Made by a program: the position numbers and the translations under genes. From positions 4,590,116 to 4,654,115 of the forward strand of contig NC_135997.1 in the NCBI RefSeq assembly GCF_048128805.1: a stretch of 64,000 nt of DNA, given 5' to 3'. Positions 13,315 through 24,198 of the stretch are shown here, piece after piece (within the stretch, counting starts at the first letter, position 1; each line of letters begins with the position of its first letter). Source of the DNA: Centroberyx gerrardi. Its lineage: Eukaryota; Chordata; Actinopteri; Beryciformes; Berycidae. Under the pieces are notes generated by a model. It did no database searches and was not told where the DNA came from. It saw only the letters and a list, made by a program, of their open reading frames with translations.

Positions 13315-13451
13315 TTGTTTTCTCGAAGTGCTGGATGTCAAAGAAAATAAAATTTTGAAGAAAGAGATGCAAAACAAAGATGGAGTCCTCCTCTTTCTTT
13401 TTGCAGTCTCTCTATTCTCTGTCTCACTCGTCCCATCACCCCTCCTTTATA
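13315..13451 (-). promoter_or_regulatory. PDE6g-1 core promoter and non-coding first exon
   Basis: Read on the minus strand, a TATA box (TATAAAG, 13445-13451) is followed by a stretch with TGCAAAAAGAAAGAGGA and CTTTGTTTTGCA. The same two motifs occur at the same place behind the PDE6g-3 TATA box. The likely transcription start is near 13418. A GTGAGT donor ends the exon at 13315, and the 1.5-kb intron leads to the coding start at 11842. The acceptor before that ATG (TCTCAAAG) has a poor pyrimidine tract, so the exact join is less certain. TTAAGCC, a variant of the CRX/OTX-type site, lies just upstream of the TATA box. Confidence 0.65.
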
Positions 13452-16178
13452 GCCTTGGCTTAACCACCTCCCACTCACTGCCTGTTCATAACAAAGTGGT
13501 CAGGGAACCACGAGGCCCGAGGGCTATTTTGAGTGTAGGCCAATTAGTAAGCCTCATAAGTCAAAGATAATTACAGCTATTTGTTTTAGGCGAGGGGCTT
13601 AATTTACCACCCAGTTATGAGACATGTGCATCTAATTTTACACAATTATGTAAATAAACACAAGCAGTGGCTAAACATGTCCTACAGTAATGACTTCAGC
13701 ACTGCTTCAACTGATGATATACATGTATGTTGATTTGAGGTGATACCTGGAGCTGCTCCAGAATGTGTTCTCCGTCTGCGTCAACTGTTAACGGCCAGAG
13801 GGTCAAACTGCGACTGAAATTCAAATACTGAGATAATTCAAGTCTCAAGCATTCTTCCCTATAGCAACACTTCCTTCAAACATCTTAGAAAAACAACTGA
13901 CAAAAGAGTGAATCAAAGCAACAATTTCATTAAAAACAAGCAAACACATCACAAAAATAAATGTTTAGCAAAGTTACATCCTACTACTGGGGATTTGTTT
14001 TCTCCTGATTTTAACACAAATATATAGATGTCCAAAAGGATTCTTGGCTTAAGTAATGTGAGTTTCTGACATGTGAAACAGTAGTAGTAGTAGTAGCAGA
14101 GATGCAACCTTAAAAGTTCAGAGATCCATCAGAGAAGGCAGGTGAAGCACTCTCTCTATTAATTGGAATTGAATGTTAATTGTTTATCTCCTTCCATCGT
14201 TCATACCAATATCACAGAATCCATAGTAGCCCAATTCCTGTTGAATGGAACATCCTAAGGGCCCAGTTCAGATCTTGACTTAAGGGCCATGCAGTGATGC
14301 TGATGCAGTTGTTTTGTGGCCTCTGGCAAATACACACTTGAAGTGATGAATATATAAATCAAGGAGTGTTCATCTTCACATCATGATATTGTTATGACCC
14401 TGGGTCATAATTTGTATTTGAGTGTGTGTTTTTGTTGTTTATCCCTCCCTGCCTGAGGGTGGTGGTGTTCACCCCGTTTGTGTGTTCTCCAGTTTGTTGA
14501 GTTGCAGGTGCCGGCTGGTGATTGGACGGGAGACTGATGGCGCCTATTTTAAAAAGGGCGTCTGTCCGATGCCGGCTCACTCCTTCTCCTTCCTGGCTCC
14601 CAACCGGACCGTGCTGTGCTTTGCCACATGAATACTGTGTTGACCTAGTGGTGTAGATTGACTTTGTTATTAAGAATGTAAATAACTTTTGGAAGAGCAG
14701 TCCCGGTAGCCATAGGGGTGAGAAGCCTTTTTTCTTTGTTTTCTTTTCTCTTGTTTCTGATAGGGAGGCAGGGAAGCTGATTGTACTTTTGTTTTCGTTT
14801 GCTTAAGTTAGGTAAGTTAGTTACCTTTTTTTTCATAGATCGTTTTGTTTGTTATTTTGGCTGTGCTCCCCCGACGTTTTGCTACCGTATTGAAGAGTGA
14901 TTAAATAAATCAATTTTGTTTGGACTGCACCTGCTGTGGCACTGGTCATCTTTGGGAGCTGGGAAAGAGGGGAGTCACTTTTATGCTATGCTCGGTTTTC
15001 CCCTAGGCCGGGCGTAACAATATGCAAATTCTGTACATTCTTTCCAAATTATACACTCCTTTCTTTACACATTTGAACATCTACAAAATGTCCAGCATTA
15101 CCATTAGTTCCCTGATGCACAACAAGAAATCTGCATCTGAAGATACGTCAAATACATCAAATACGACATTGAACATTCAGCAGTTGAAATTGATGATCAA
15201 ATGACAAAAGAAAGTCAAACCAAAATGAGAAATGTGATCATGAATTTGATGAAAAAACAACTTGGGGTTCATACAAGGAGACCACAGTGAGTTAATGAGG
15301 GATTACAGGTAATAATCTCACACATTGCGCCTGCTGTGAAGTCAAGGGATCATGAGACCAAGGTAACAAGATAACAAGGAACTGTGTTGTGATCTGCTGC
15401 CAAGAAGTATTTTCAGAACATCAATATCAAAGATTATATCAAATTGCAGGCTTCACTATATTCAGTGTTACACAATCCAATGGTAATTGATACACAATTG
15501 TATTCCATTTTAATTAAATTAAATCAAATTAAATTAAGTCAAATTTAATTTAATGTCCTCTTCAGTTACTGAATTGTCCCAGTAGAAAAATCATTGTCTT
15601 CCCTTGGACAAACAAATAATAAATTCATTATCCATTGACTAGATTAGAATCAATCTAGAAATCTGCATTGTTCACAGGAAGACGCTATTTGACCACATAA
15701 TGAATGGTTGTTTCATGACACATTTAACCTGTTTCAGTGTTAACCTGTCATGGTGCAAAACTTCAACTGTTCATTATGTGATAACATAGTAACACAGTAT
15801 CTGCCTGGCTACCAATAGCATCCATTCTTGACAACATTACACACCTTTAATGTTTTGTTCTGTACAGTATGTGAAAACTGAACAGACGTAAACCAAACAA
15901 TACAAAGTTAGCGTTAGTTAATAATGATGATTATGTGTTTAGATGGGTGGATGGGGTCATGCCACAGACCATGTTATATTTTTACTGACCGCACTCAGAC
16001 GTAAACCTACTTACGTGCTTGAGAATACGCATGTACACAGTCTGAAAACTAAGACCATCTTTGGGTGGGACTGTCAAAACAAACACACATTTGCATTCAC
16101 CTGATGAGGCTTACTCATAAGACTGTCCCAAAATACTCTTCTCCCCTCCCCAGACCAGGCCAGGAATTATGAATGATT
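13452..16178. other. Divergent intergenic region between PDE6g-1 and PDE6g-2 promoters
   Basis: The 2.7 kb between the two TATA boxes has no gene. Besides the solo LTR it contains a short TAG trinucleotide run (about 14082-14097) and AT-rich unique-looking sequence, including an AAATTAAATT-type stretch at 15505-15555. Regulatory elements for both genes are expected here, but none beyond the TATA-proximal sites could be assigned. Confidence 0.5.
14390..15019 (+). mobile_element. Solo LTR (630 bp) with 4-bp ATAT target duplication
   Basis: The block starts TGTTATGACCC and ends GGGCGTAACA, so it has TG...CA ends with 5-bp inverted termini (TGTTA/TAACA). It is flanked on both sides by ATAT (14386-14389 and 15020-15023). 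Inside are a TATTTTAAAAAGGG promoter-like motif (about 14546-14560) and AATAAA near 14905. No internal retroelement genes follow, so this is a solo LTR. A short target duplication of this size fits a Gypsy-type or related retroelement. It lies between the divergent promoters of PDE6g-1 and PDE6g-2. Confidence 0.85.
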
Positions 16179-16284
16179 GGATTATAAACAAGATTTAGGA
16201 GTATATAAAGAAGGGATGGTGGGAGAGGAAACTTTTAGAAACTATACATTCTTCACTGGACGAGTCAACAGACTGACATTTACG
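16179..16284 (+). promoter_or_regulatory. PDE6g-2 core promoter and non-coding first exon
   Basis: GGATTA (the reverse of the CRX/OTX consensus TAATCC) at 16179-16184 lies 18 bp before a TATA box (TATATAAAG, 16202-16210). A start near 16232 would give a short leader that ends at a TACG/GTAAGA donor after 16284. The next usable acceptor is at 17861-17862, directly before the PDE6g-2 start codon. CRX is the main photoreceptor homeodomain regulator, so the arrangement fits retinal expression. Binding itself is inferred. Confidence 0.65.
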
Positions 16285-17091
16285 GTAAGAGAAACACTTT
16301 TATTTTAATCATGTTGTGATGTAACACTGACTGTATGGATGACAGTATACTTTTGGACAACTGATTATCAACATGACTTGGGTACATTTATACATTAAGG
16401 AAAGACAATATTGAGGTACGTTTCCCTCTCCATGAAGTGTGTTTCTGGATGAAACTGCTCTTGCAGCACAAACGTTTCTAAAAGGTAACGTAAGATTAGA
16501 CGACTTCTAACTCAGCACGGACAGTGACGGACACTTCTGAAATGGGTACTGCAGTCAAGTTCCACCTATTTAATGGAACCAAGCCACTTTCTGACACTTC
16601 AACAGTGTGTCACATCTTTTCTGATTATAAAAAATAAGGAATCTTACCTAAGGAAGAGTCTAAACATGTCTTTTTTACTATTTTACTTAATGAATAACTG
16701 ATTGACTTACCAACAATCAAATGTCACGGTAAAAGATTAACTAAATTGTTAACAAGAGAAGAGGCTGGGGACACGATTATACTGGAATTGTGTTAAAACT
16801 AGAGCGTCTATGCTTTTTGCTGTCTGTCTGTACTTATGAGTTTATTTGCCTTCCAGTTCGTTAATGGCGGGTAGGCATGTGCAGTGGGCCACACCTCTGG
16901 GTAAGCAGCAGACAAAAAAAGAGCAAAATTAGAGGCAAGGTAGAATCGTGGGTAAGACCCATAACAAGAAGCAGTGCTATACCCACAGTCACACACTTCA
17001 GTGAACCGATTTAAGACTCATTCTTTAATGGCTCGACATTTGACTCGAGAAAAGTTTCAGAAACTAGATTAGACACTTCAACTAGTTCAGT

Positions 17092-17142
17092 AACTGTTCA
17101 GTTGGACACAAAATGGTGTATTTTGTGTCCAATTGAACAGTT
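17092..17142. repeat. Short hairpin: 23-bp arms, 5-nt loop
   Basis: AACTGTTCAGTTGGACAC continuing to AAAAT (17092-17114) pairs with ATTTTGTGTCCAATTGAAC and following bases (17120-17142), with one mismatch. It sits in the PDE6g-2 leader intron. Its nature is unknown. Confidence 0.7.
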
Positions 17143-17334
17143 ATTGGGAATTGTAACACTGCTTACCCTGTCTGCCCCGCTGCATGTGCCTTGGTAGGAG
17201 AGACAAGGAGAAAGAAAGAAAGACCAGAAGGAGTTGGGCTAAAAAGAACAGTCTTTAAAACTCTCTCTAAAAAAATAATTTGTGCAAACTACTGCAGATT
17301 TTATGTAACTATCCTTCATGGGAAGAGGTCCAGA

Positions 17335-17610
17335 AAGTCTCACAAAATTCTGTGAAATGAGCACGAAGTTATGTGAACATTACGATTCTCCACCACAAAT
17401 TGGATTGGATTAAATGACAATAGCACAAATAGGATGCACCATTTTCACCTGTTTGTCACATGAAAAGGTTAGCTAACTGTGATGTTTAGGCTGCTGAAAC
17501 AGTTTATGGTAAGGTATTGGTCATGGATAAATAAGAATAAATTGCTAAAAATTCAAACCTCACTCACAGTAGAAAACAAGTATTTGCATTTTAACACATC
17601 ATGCTCATTT
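17335..17610 (+). repeat. Dispersed repeat R1, copy 2 (in the PDE6g-2 leader intron)
   Basis: It matches copy 1 through TCTGTGAAATGAGCACGAA, TTATGTGAACATTACG, TTCTCCACCAC, TGACAATAGCACAAATAGGA, CATTTTCACCTGTT and GGTTAGCTAACTG. It lies between the non-coding exon and first coding exon of PDE6g-2. Confidence 0.65.
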
Positions 17611-17864
17611 CGCAAAATTTGGGGAGACCAGGCTCGAAAGCATGATATCCACCTTCTCAAGGACCTATCACACTGAAATCATGACTCTTTCTCCCTGCAT
17701 CTTCTGCCTTCGTGTTGTGTATTGGGGCATGTGGTATTGTATAATGTGGTCTCACTTTATACTTACAGTTTCCAAAAGTATAGGAGTGTTTGCTACTTGT
17801 GACCCACTCATCAAATTACATGACAGACAATTTAAACCCGCTATGTGTTTCCTACCTTGTAGAA

Positions 17865-18854
17865 ATGAATGCAGCAGCAGAAGGCACCAAGGCCGCTCCT
17901 CCTAAATTCAAGCAGAAGGAGACCAGGCAGTTCAAGAGCAAGGCTCCCAAAGCTGGGCAGAAGGGGTGAGCCTCCCACATTCATTTGGAAAACAACATAA
18001 AGATATAGCACATACAGTTATTATCCAAACATTCAAAAGGCTGAAGGTAATTAATTCAAAAATGTATGTATTTGTGTATTTAATACAACAGGTTTGACAA
18101 TGACGTACCGGGGATGGAGGGTCTTGGAGGTATGAATGGTTTTCCAGTTGAATTTGTAGATCGAGGGCTTGGAGCCAGAAGGATGTAACTGGCATTTTGG
18201 GGTGAAAATAAGATCAAGTCAATCAATATATCAAGTAAAAGCTCTTGAGAAGATTTGTTTAGTAGTGTAAGAATCTCTATATAAGATTATCATTATCAAA
18301 ATGTACAACAGAAGAAAGTCTCTGGCCAGTTTACCCAAAGAAGGCAATGGAGCACATAGTTAAAACTGTATTTATTTGGTGCAAGGACTAACATTTTGAT
18401 GCAACTGCAAACAGTTAAACAGTACTGGTGCCAGCAGAGAAAGTTTGAATAGCCTCCCTATCCCATGCAGCAAGCACTTCATAGGCTCTAGAGGGTGGGA
18501 GGGGAACTTTTCCTAGACCAACACCATGACAGCACTCCATGGTTACAATTTGCAAGAAGAAAAAAAAATGTAACACATGTTGATATTTACAGCAGTTGAT
18601 CAATAGGTCCACTTTTTGGTTTTGCTCTCCTGTAAAGTTTGCCAAGACCTACTTACACCCCTCTGGCTCCAAACCCTTGAGATGTGTTTGAATAACCACA
18701 TTATTTCTGTCTCTTACTTAGTTAATCTCACATTAATCCCTTTCTCTGGCTCACTACACTGTTTTTCTCTCCTCCAGACTCTGCGGTCATCTGCCCCTGG
18801 GAGGCGTTTGGTGACATGGAGCTGAGTGACCTGGCTCAGTTTGGCATTGTCTAG
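17865..18854 (+). CDS. PDE6g-2: short PDE6 inhibitory gamma-type subunit, 71 aa
   Basis: Three coding exons on the plus strand: 17865-17965, 18092-18129 and 18778-18854 (216 nt, 71 aa). An AG acceptor at 17861-17862 lies just before the ATG, so a non-coding exon precedes it; its TATA box is at 16202 and its donor after 16284. The protein has one Ala fewer than its sisters ([10 protein letters not shown]). The basic segment [15 protein letters not shown] follows, then [13 protein letters not shown] and the C-terminus [11 protein letters not shown] to LAQFGIV. It alone keeps Thr (residue 20) in the KxTRQF context, equivalent to a PDE6 gamma phosphorylation site. It is divergent from PDE6g-1 and convergent with PDE6g-3. 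A polyadenylation signal lies 392 bp after the stop. Its role is the cGMP phosphodiesterase inhibitory subunit of photoreceptors, inferred from homology. Confidence 0.93.
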
Positions 18855-19245
18855 ATCTGTTAGATCTTCCACTCGCAACACGTCTTCTTTTTCTAATCTA
18901 TGACCCAGATTTACTAAAACCTTCAGTGGGTACAAAAACCTTTTTGGAGTGTTCAAAGTCAGCACTAAGACTTGTGATAGGGGCAAAACAATTTGCTTGA
19001 CTACTATCAGGAGTTATGTCATTGGTTTTGCACAAGCTAAAAGTTTTTGCACCTATAAAAGGCTTCAGTAAATCAGGGTTTATGTATGTATGCAGTATGA
19101 AGTGTGAAAAATCTTTGTGTCTTAGATTAGCTTCATGTTGTCAAAGTAAATTGTAAGAGTTTTCTCATCCTTCCCTTTCATATCTTTGTAGAGTTCTGAG
19201 ACACTGGATGTTTGCATTTATTTATTGAGATCTTTATTTTCCTAA

Positions 19246-19251
19246 AATAAA
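19246..19251 (+). terminator. Polyadenylation signal of PDE6g-2
   Basis: AATAAA occurs 392 bp after the PDE6g-2 stop codon. It is the first clean canonical signal I found downstream on that strand, and a T-rich stretch precedes it. Confidence 0.55.
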
Positions 19252-19589
19252 AGTCATTTATTGAATTAAACATACACTCTATGATTTTCACATCATTTCC
19301 TCAGCTTCTTCATTAAATATGGCAAGATGTGGATGGCAAGCAAATTCTTGTTTTTCTGAGTTAGAGATTTCAAACCAGACCAGTTTACAGAATGAGCCAG
19401 AAACAGATTTTAGAAACAAACACTGAACATTCACACTGAATACTCTCAAAGGAGAGCTGAGAGACCAAATATGCATCATAGAACACTGAAAATAATTGGT
19501 TGAAATTTTAAGATATTAATTCAGAAAATACAGAAACCAGGGTTCAACCGAATAGCATGAGTATGATATAGTGTCATTGTTCTTTATAA

Positions 19590-19669
19590 GGTCTTATGAA
19601 GGTAAGTGTAGTACTGTATCCTCATAAGACCTCAGACAGTCCATAGGTACTAGTACCTATGGACTGTCT
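19590..19669. repeat. Perfect 36-bp palindrome beside an inverted 10-bp repeat
   Basis: Bases 19634-19669 read identically on both strands: each half is AGACAGTCCATAGGTACT, centred on CTAG. Just upstream GGTCTTATGA (19590-19599) is inverted as TCATAAGACC (19622-19631), so two adjacent hairpins can form. Confidence 0.85.
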
Positions 19670-19910
19670 CAAAGAGATGAGCTCAGCACAGTGAGAGGTA
19701 ATAATAGCTAAACCCATTAGCTCCTCTGCAGTGTTGATGCTCTGCATGTGAATGGTACAGTTATATCATCTGATAGAGCGTTGCTAACATGCAACATGGG
19801 CTTAAAGGAGCCAGCACATGTGCAATGTAATGAACTGATGAGTGGTGAAAAAATACATGGCCCATATCCCTTCAAGAAAACAAACATCAATCTTTGGTCT
19901 GGCTCTACTA

Positions 19911-20647
19911 AGGCCCTGTTCACACGTATATGGATATTTCGGAAAATACATTTTTTCCTCCTCCGTTTTCAAAAAACTTCCTGTCCACACCAACGGTGTT
20001 TTAGAAAATCTCCCTGTCCACGCGAGAACGCAAAAATGATTTAAAGCTCCTCTGCAGCACTCACGTTGCGGAGCGGTTTCCGCTCAAATGCCATTATTTT
20101 CTATGGAAGGGCGCGGATTCCGCACTCACCGACGTCTGGGGGGCGGATTGCGGATTTTTCTGCCGCGGTTGGTCACGCAAAGAGTGGAAAATAGTTCAAC
20201 TTGAGTGGATAAGATCCGCGCTCACTTCTCACAAGGACAACTCAGTGCTACTTTGGTTGCCTGGCAGCAAACTAAGCGCTACGCTACTTGAAGAGTAAAG
20301 TAAGAGAAGTACAGCAAGGTTGACTTGTAAACACATAATCAAACCTAACAGTACTGACACGTAAACAAACTTGTGGTCCGCCATTGCTCGTAGGTTCCTG
20401 ACGCATGCTCAATACAAATAAAACAACAATTGCCATGCGCAAATTGAGGTTATGATGTCAGCGTTTTCCAAAAGCTCCATTTCACCACACGAATACACGA
20501 AAACTGAGTTTTGAAAAATCTCCACCCTGGAAGGCGTTTTCCAAAAGCTCCATTTTCAGTGACCTAAAATGTCGTTTTTGTGTGAACAGGAGGCCAAAAC
20601 TCAAAGAAAATATTATGTTTTCAAAAATATCCGTATGGACAAGGCCT
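19911..20647. mobile_element. Old non-autonomous DNA transposon with imperfect TIRs
   Basis: The left end AGGCCCTGTTCACACG, then TATGGATATTT, is inverted at the right end (AAATATCCGTATGGACAAGGCCT). The flanks of about 110 bp at each end share CGTTTTCAAAAA and CTGTCCACACCAACGG-type text. A GC-rich interior (20045-20240, GCGGAGCGGTTTCCGC) looks like separate inserted material. No clear target duplication was found and there is no transposase frame. Confidence 0.55.
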
Positions 20648-21884
20648 AAGATAAGTGCAAATCATCCCCACATGAGACAGACGAACAAACAAAAAACAAA
20701 TAATAGCAGTTGTTGTTACATCTAACACTGTTCTCAGTTTTGCCATGCAAATGAATTCAGTTGTAGCCTACTTTTGCAATTTGTAATACCTGACACATCC
20801 CCTAATAGCTACCATTCCAGTGCAGTCACACACATGAATCCTGAAAGGCATACTGAGTAGAATTTTGCTGGTTGTGGCTTGTAAACACAACTTTCATCAG
20901 TTGGCCAAGGATGGGGATGAAGAGTGATGCGGAGTTGGCCTGTCTTGTGTTGGACAGGTAGCTGCTGGTTAGTTTAGCTAGCTAGCTAGGTATCAGCTTT
21001 TCTACTACAAGCTTCTCTAATGGTAGCTAGCTGCCAGCTCACGACACACACTCGCTCTGACCAGAACTCCAGTTCCTCTGTATTAGAGTTTGGACCGCTA
21101 CCGCAGCCAGCGTGGCTTTTAGATATAAAACGATTCAGCAGTGGTTTTGGTTGCAGGCGGACACAGCCACTGCCAAAAGGTTGACGCCCAGATCATTTTT
21201 GAATTAGTTTATCTATTTCAACAGGGAAAATCCTGCTCAGTAAGCCTTTAAGATGGCCAAAAATTTCAAAGGCCAATCAGAATCTTTCTTAGCATAGCTG
21301 ATGTAACACCAGCTCAAAAGCATCACTGCATTTGTTTAGCAAGTTTCATGACTTCGGTTATAACATTCTGCAAAATAATAATGGAGACGGGATGTGCTTT
21401 GAGTTTTTTTGAGTGTGAACTCTTACTATTCCTAAAAATCACTTTTCTGTATAACTATGTGGCTCCACATAGCTATCGCCAATATGTAGATATCTCCAGT
21501 GCACTACCTTGTGTTCCAGTGTAGAGAATAATGAAACGGTGAAACGTTGGGAAATACGTTGCAGATGTGCAATGGTGTAGTCATTGGTTATTTGGGTGAT
21601 CCCTAGGGGAATGTTATTTTTAGAAGCTAGGACTGCAGACAACAATAGGACACACTACACTGTACCATAGATAATATAAACGGTGGGTCTTTTACACCAC
21701 TTATTAAATGGTCGTGAATAAAAAAAAAAAGTGCTTGACTCAGGTTTGTGAGAATGATGCTCAGAATTAAGAGAGAGATCAGAATTAAGATAATGAAATA
21801 TGGTTTATTACTAGAGGTACAACATCACCCACAAGAAAGATTACAATATAGAAATACATTGTATCACTTTCTACTGGTATCTGT

Positions 21885-21925
<41 letters not shown>
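21885..21925. repeat. (GATA)n microsatellite
   Basis: About ten uninterrupted TAGA/GATA units are directly visible. Confidence 0.95.
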
Positions 21926-22397
21926 TCTGATTCATTAATTTTAGTGATTTGGCCAAAATGTGAGATAACCTACGTATCCATCTATCTTTTTATAATACTT
22001 AAAAACGTGTTTATTCCCCTTTCATCCTAATTTTTTAACCCAAGTAACTGGTACAATGTGTTACACTTTTACACAGGTTCTGGGCTATATAGGAGAACAG
22101 GACCACAACAGAGATATACTGACATCTCATTCAGATCTATTTAAAGAGGAATACTAAAGCTTCCAGTTGGTGATGTCTGGATGCCCAGGACAGGAGAAGA
22201 GTGGTCCTTGGGGGCTGCCGTCCAAGAGCTTCTTCCTCAGAAACCCAATCCCTCATGCTCCTTCAGTCTTCAGCCTCAAATGGAACCAAGTGAAGCTCAT
22301 CTCCATGCCCAAAGAGGGGGAGAGAACTCAAGAGCAGAGCAAAAAAGCTGCTGGATCGCAGCCACCAAGAATAAAATATGTCCACTTGGCATAAGGT

Positions 22398-22804
22398 CTA
22401 GACAATGCCAAACTGGGCCAGGTCACTCAGCTCCATGTCACCAAAAGCCTCCCAGGGGCAGACGACCGCAGAGTCTGGAGAGAAACCATGGCTTATTGGA
22501 ATTTGTACTTACATGTTATGTTTTAATCATTTGGAGTTATAGCTTGAATTGATAGTTACCTCCAAGGCCCTCCATCCCTGGAACGTCATTGCCAAATCTA
22601 AGGAAAGAACAGAGAGTGATAATGAGGCATGACATCTCATTTAACCTTGCAATTTGATTGGGATCAAATGATTGGGATTGTTTTTTTTTTTTCTGCTCAC
22701 CCCTTCTGTCCAGCTTTGGGAGCCTTGCTCTTGAACTGCCTGGACTCCTTCTGCTTGAACTTGGGAGGAGCGGGCTTGACGCCTTCTGCTGCTGCTGCGT
22801 TCAT
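22398..22804 (-). CDS. PDE6g-3: short PDE6 inhibitory gamma-type subunit, 72 aa
   Basis: Three coding exons: 22701-22804, 22560-22597 and 22398-22474 (219 nt, 72 aa). Introns are 103 and 85 bp. The first coding exon differs from PDE6g-1 at a single base (Ser21 for Ala21). The last differs at one silent base. The 38-nt middle exon differs at four bases and encodes [13 protein letters not shown], where the Gly (not Asp) is the usual PDE6G/H residue. The C-terminal CPWEAF and LAQFGIV are intact. A CTTAG acceptor just before the ATG indicates an upstream non-coding exon, placed at about 24199-24318 behind a TATA box at 24342-24350. Function is inferred as for its two sisters. The gene appears intact and has no sign of being a pseudogene. 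Confidence 0.93.
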
Positions 22805-24198
22805 CTCTAAGAAAACAAAAAGGGTAGAGAAATCCATCTAATGAGACGTATCAAGGAAACCATTTAGTCAAACAATTAAAAGAACAATACTACACCATGA
22901 TGTCAATTCAGAAACTTGCTCATCTTTCACTTTGCCCATGTCATCCTATTTTACCGATTCCAGGCTGCAGTCCCCGTCCTCAGCTAATCCTCTGCACCTG
23001 ACTGTCTTATCTCAGAGCCCCACTCCCAGCCTCATAATCAGGTGATTATATTTTATTTTAAGCTGTCACTTTGTATTATGTGACCAGCTCAAGACGTTCT
23101 TATAATAAATGACCAGTTGTCCTGAGGACATGAGAAAGTTTGTTTTGGTGTCATCAGTTGTGACAGTAGGTTATTTTTGTGTGTATCCGTGGTTTACTGC
23201 AGCTATACTGCAAAGAGAAACTCACTCTCACACTTTCCTCTCCTCTCCCCACATATTATGCTCTCATCAAAATGTTTTCTTGCCATTGTAAGCATTAAGC
23301 AAAAATTGTGAGTATAAAAAAAAAAAAAACTTAGGGTGAATATACAGCCATACGCTTTGTTCGAGTTGAATAAATATTCAATTGGAGAACAATAATCAAG
23401 TTAAAAGATGGAATCTGTGTAAAAATGAATACAACAGCATACGAAACAAGCGCCCTGACCATATCTACACCAATGCTTCAGCAGGATGCAACAAATTTAG
23501 TGTTGAAATGGTCTATCTGAAAGTAAATAGATGCTGAAAATGACTATCATCACTCCTGTGACTTTCCTTCTATCAGCCTGTTTCATTACTGTCTTTCCCC
23601 TCCTTCCCTGTTGCTTTGATGTGTGTCCTACCAGAGTACCGATGGGGTTTCTGATGTTCTGTAATGAGTAGAGATTGAATACTTCCAATTTGGACCAAAT
23701 TAAAGTACAAAGCAGCTGAAATGAGCTACTTCTTAACAACTATAATGGCAGCTTTTTACTTTCGCATCAAATATTTGGCATTAAATATAAAAAAAAGACA
23801 GAAAATGCATAAAATCTTGCTAGATTTTATGTCAAATCGTTGACGCTCAGTATATAGAGTTGCAGTCCACCCACATCAAACTTTATAATTCCAATCCAAG
23901 CTCACAGTGTGTCATCATGTCTAATTTCACAGCATCATATTAACAAGAAAGTCCAACATGTAGCATTGTTACCTTCTTTGTAGCTTTTCTTTCTCAATTG
24001 ACTCAATAGTTTTTAAAGTGTAATTGTGTAAAACAACATTTACACACAGAAAATTACTTCACAGACGCTGCATGAAATTCTGAAATATCCCTTCATAAAA
24101 GAATCCAATTTTGTAAGAGCTGCCATATGAAAACTCATTTCAGTGAAGAGCTAAAATAGTAGATATTAAAGTCATGCCATTTTCTTTTTGAGTCTCAC

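Larger units (their letters stand above)
18855..22397. other. Convergent intergenic region between PDE6g-2 and PDE6g-3
   Basis: No gene is supported. It holds the PDE6g-2 3' untranslated region, a perfect palindrome (19634-19669), a TIR-bounded DNA element (19911-20647), a GATA microsatellite (21885-21925), and the presumed PDE6g-3 3' untranslated region (a minus-strand AATAAA at 21804-21809). The sequence at 20660-21800 looks unique or old. Confidence 0.55.
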
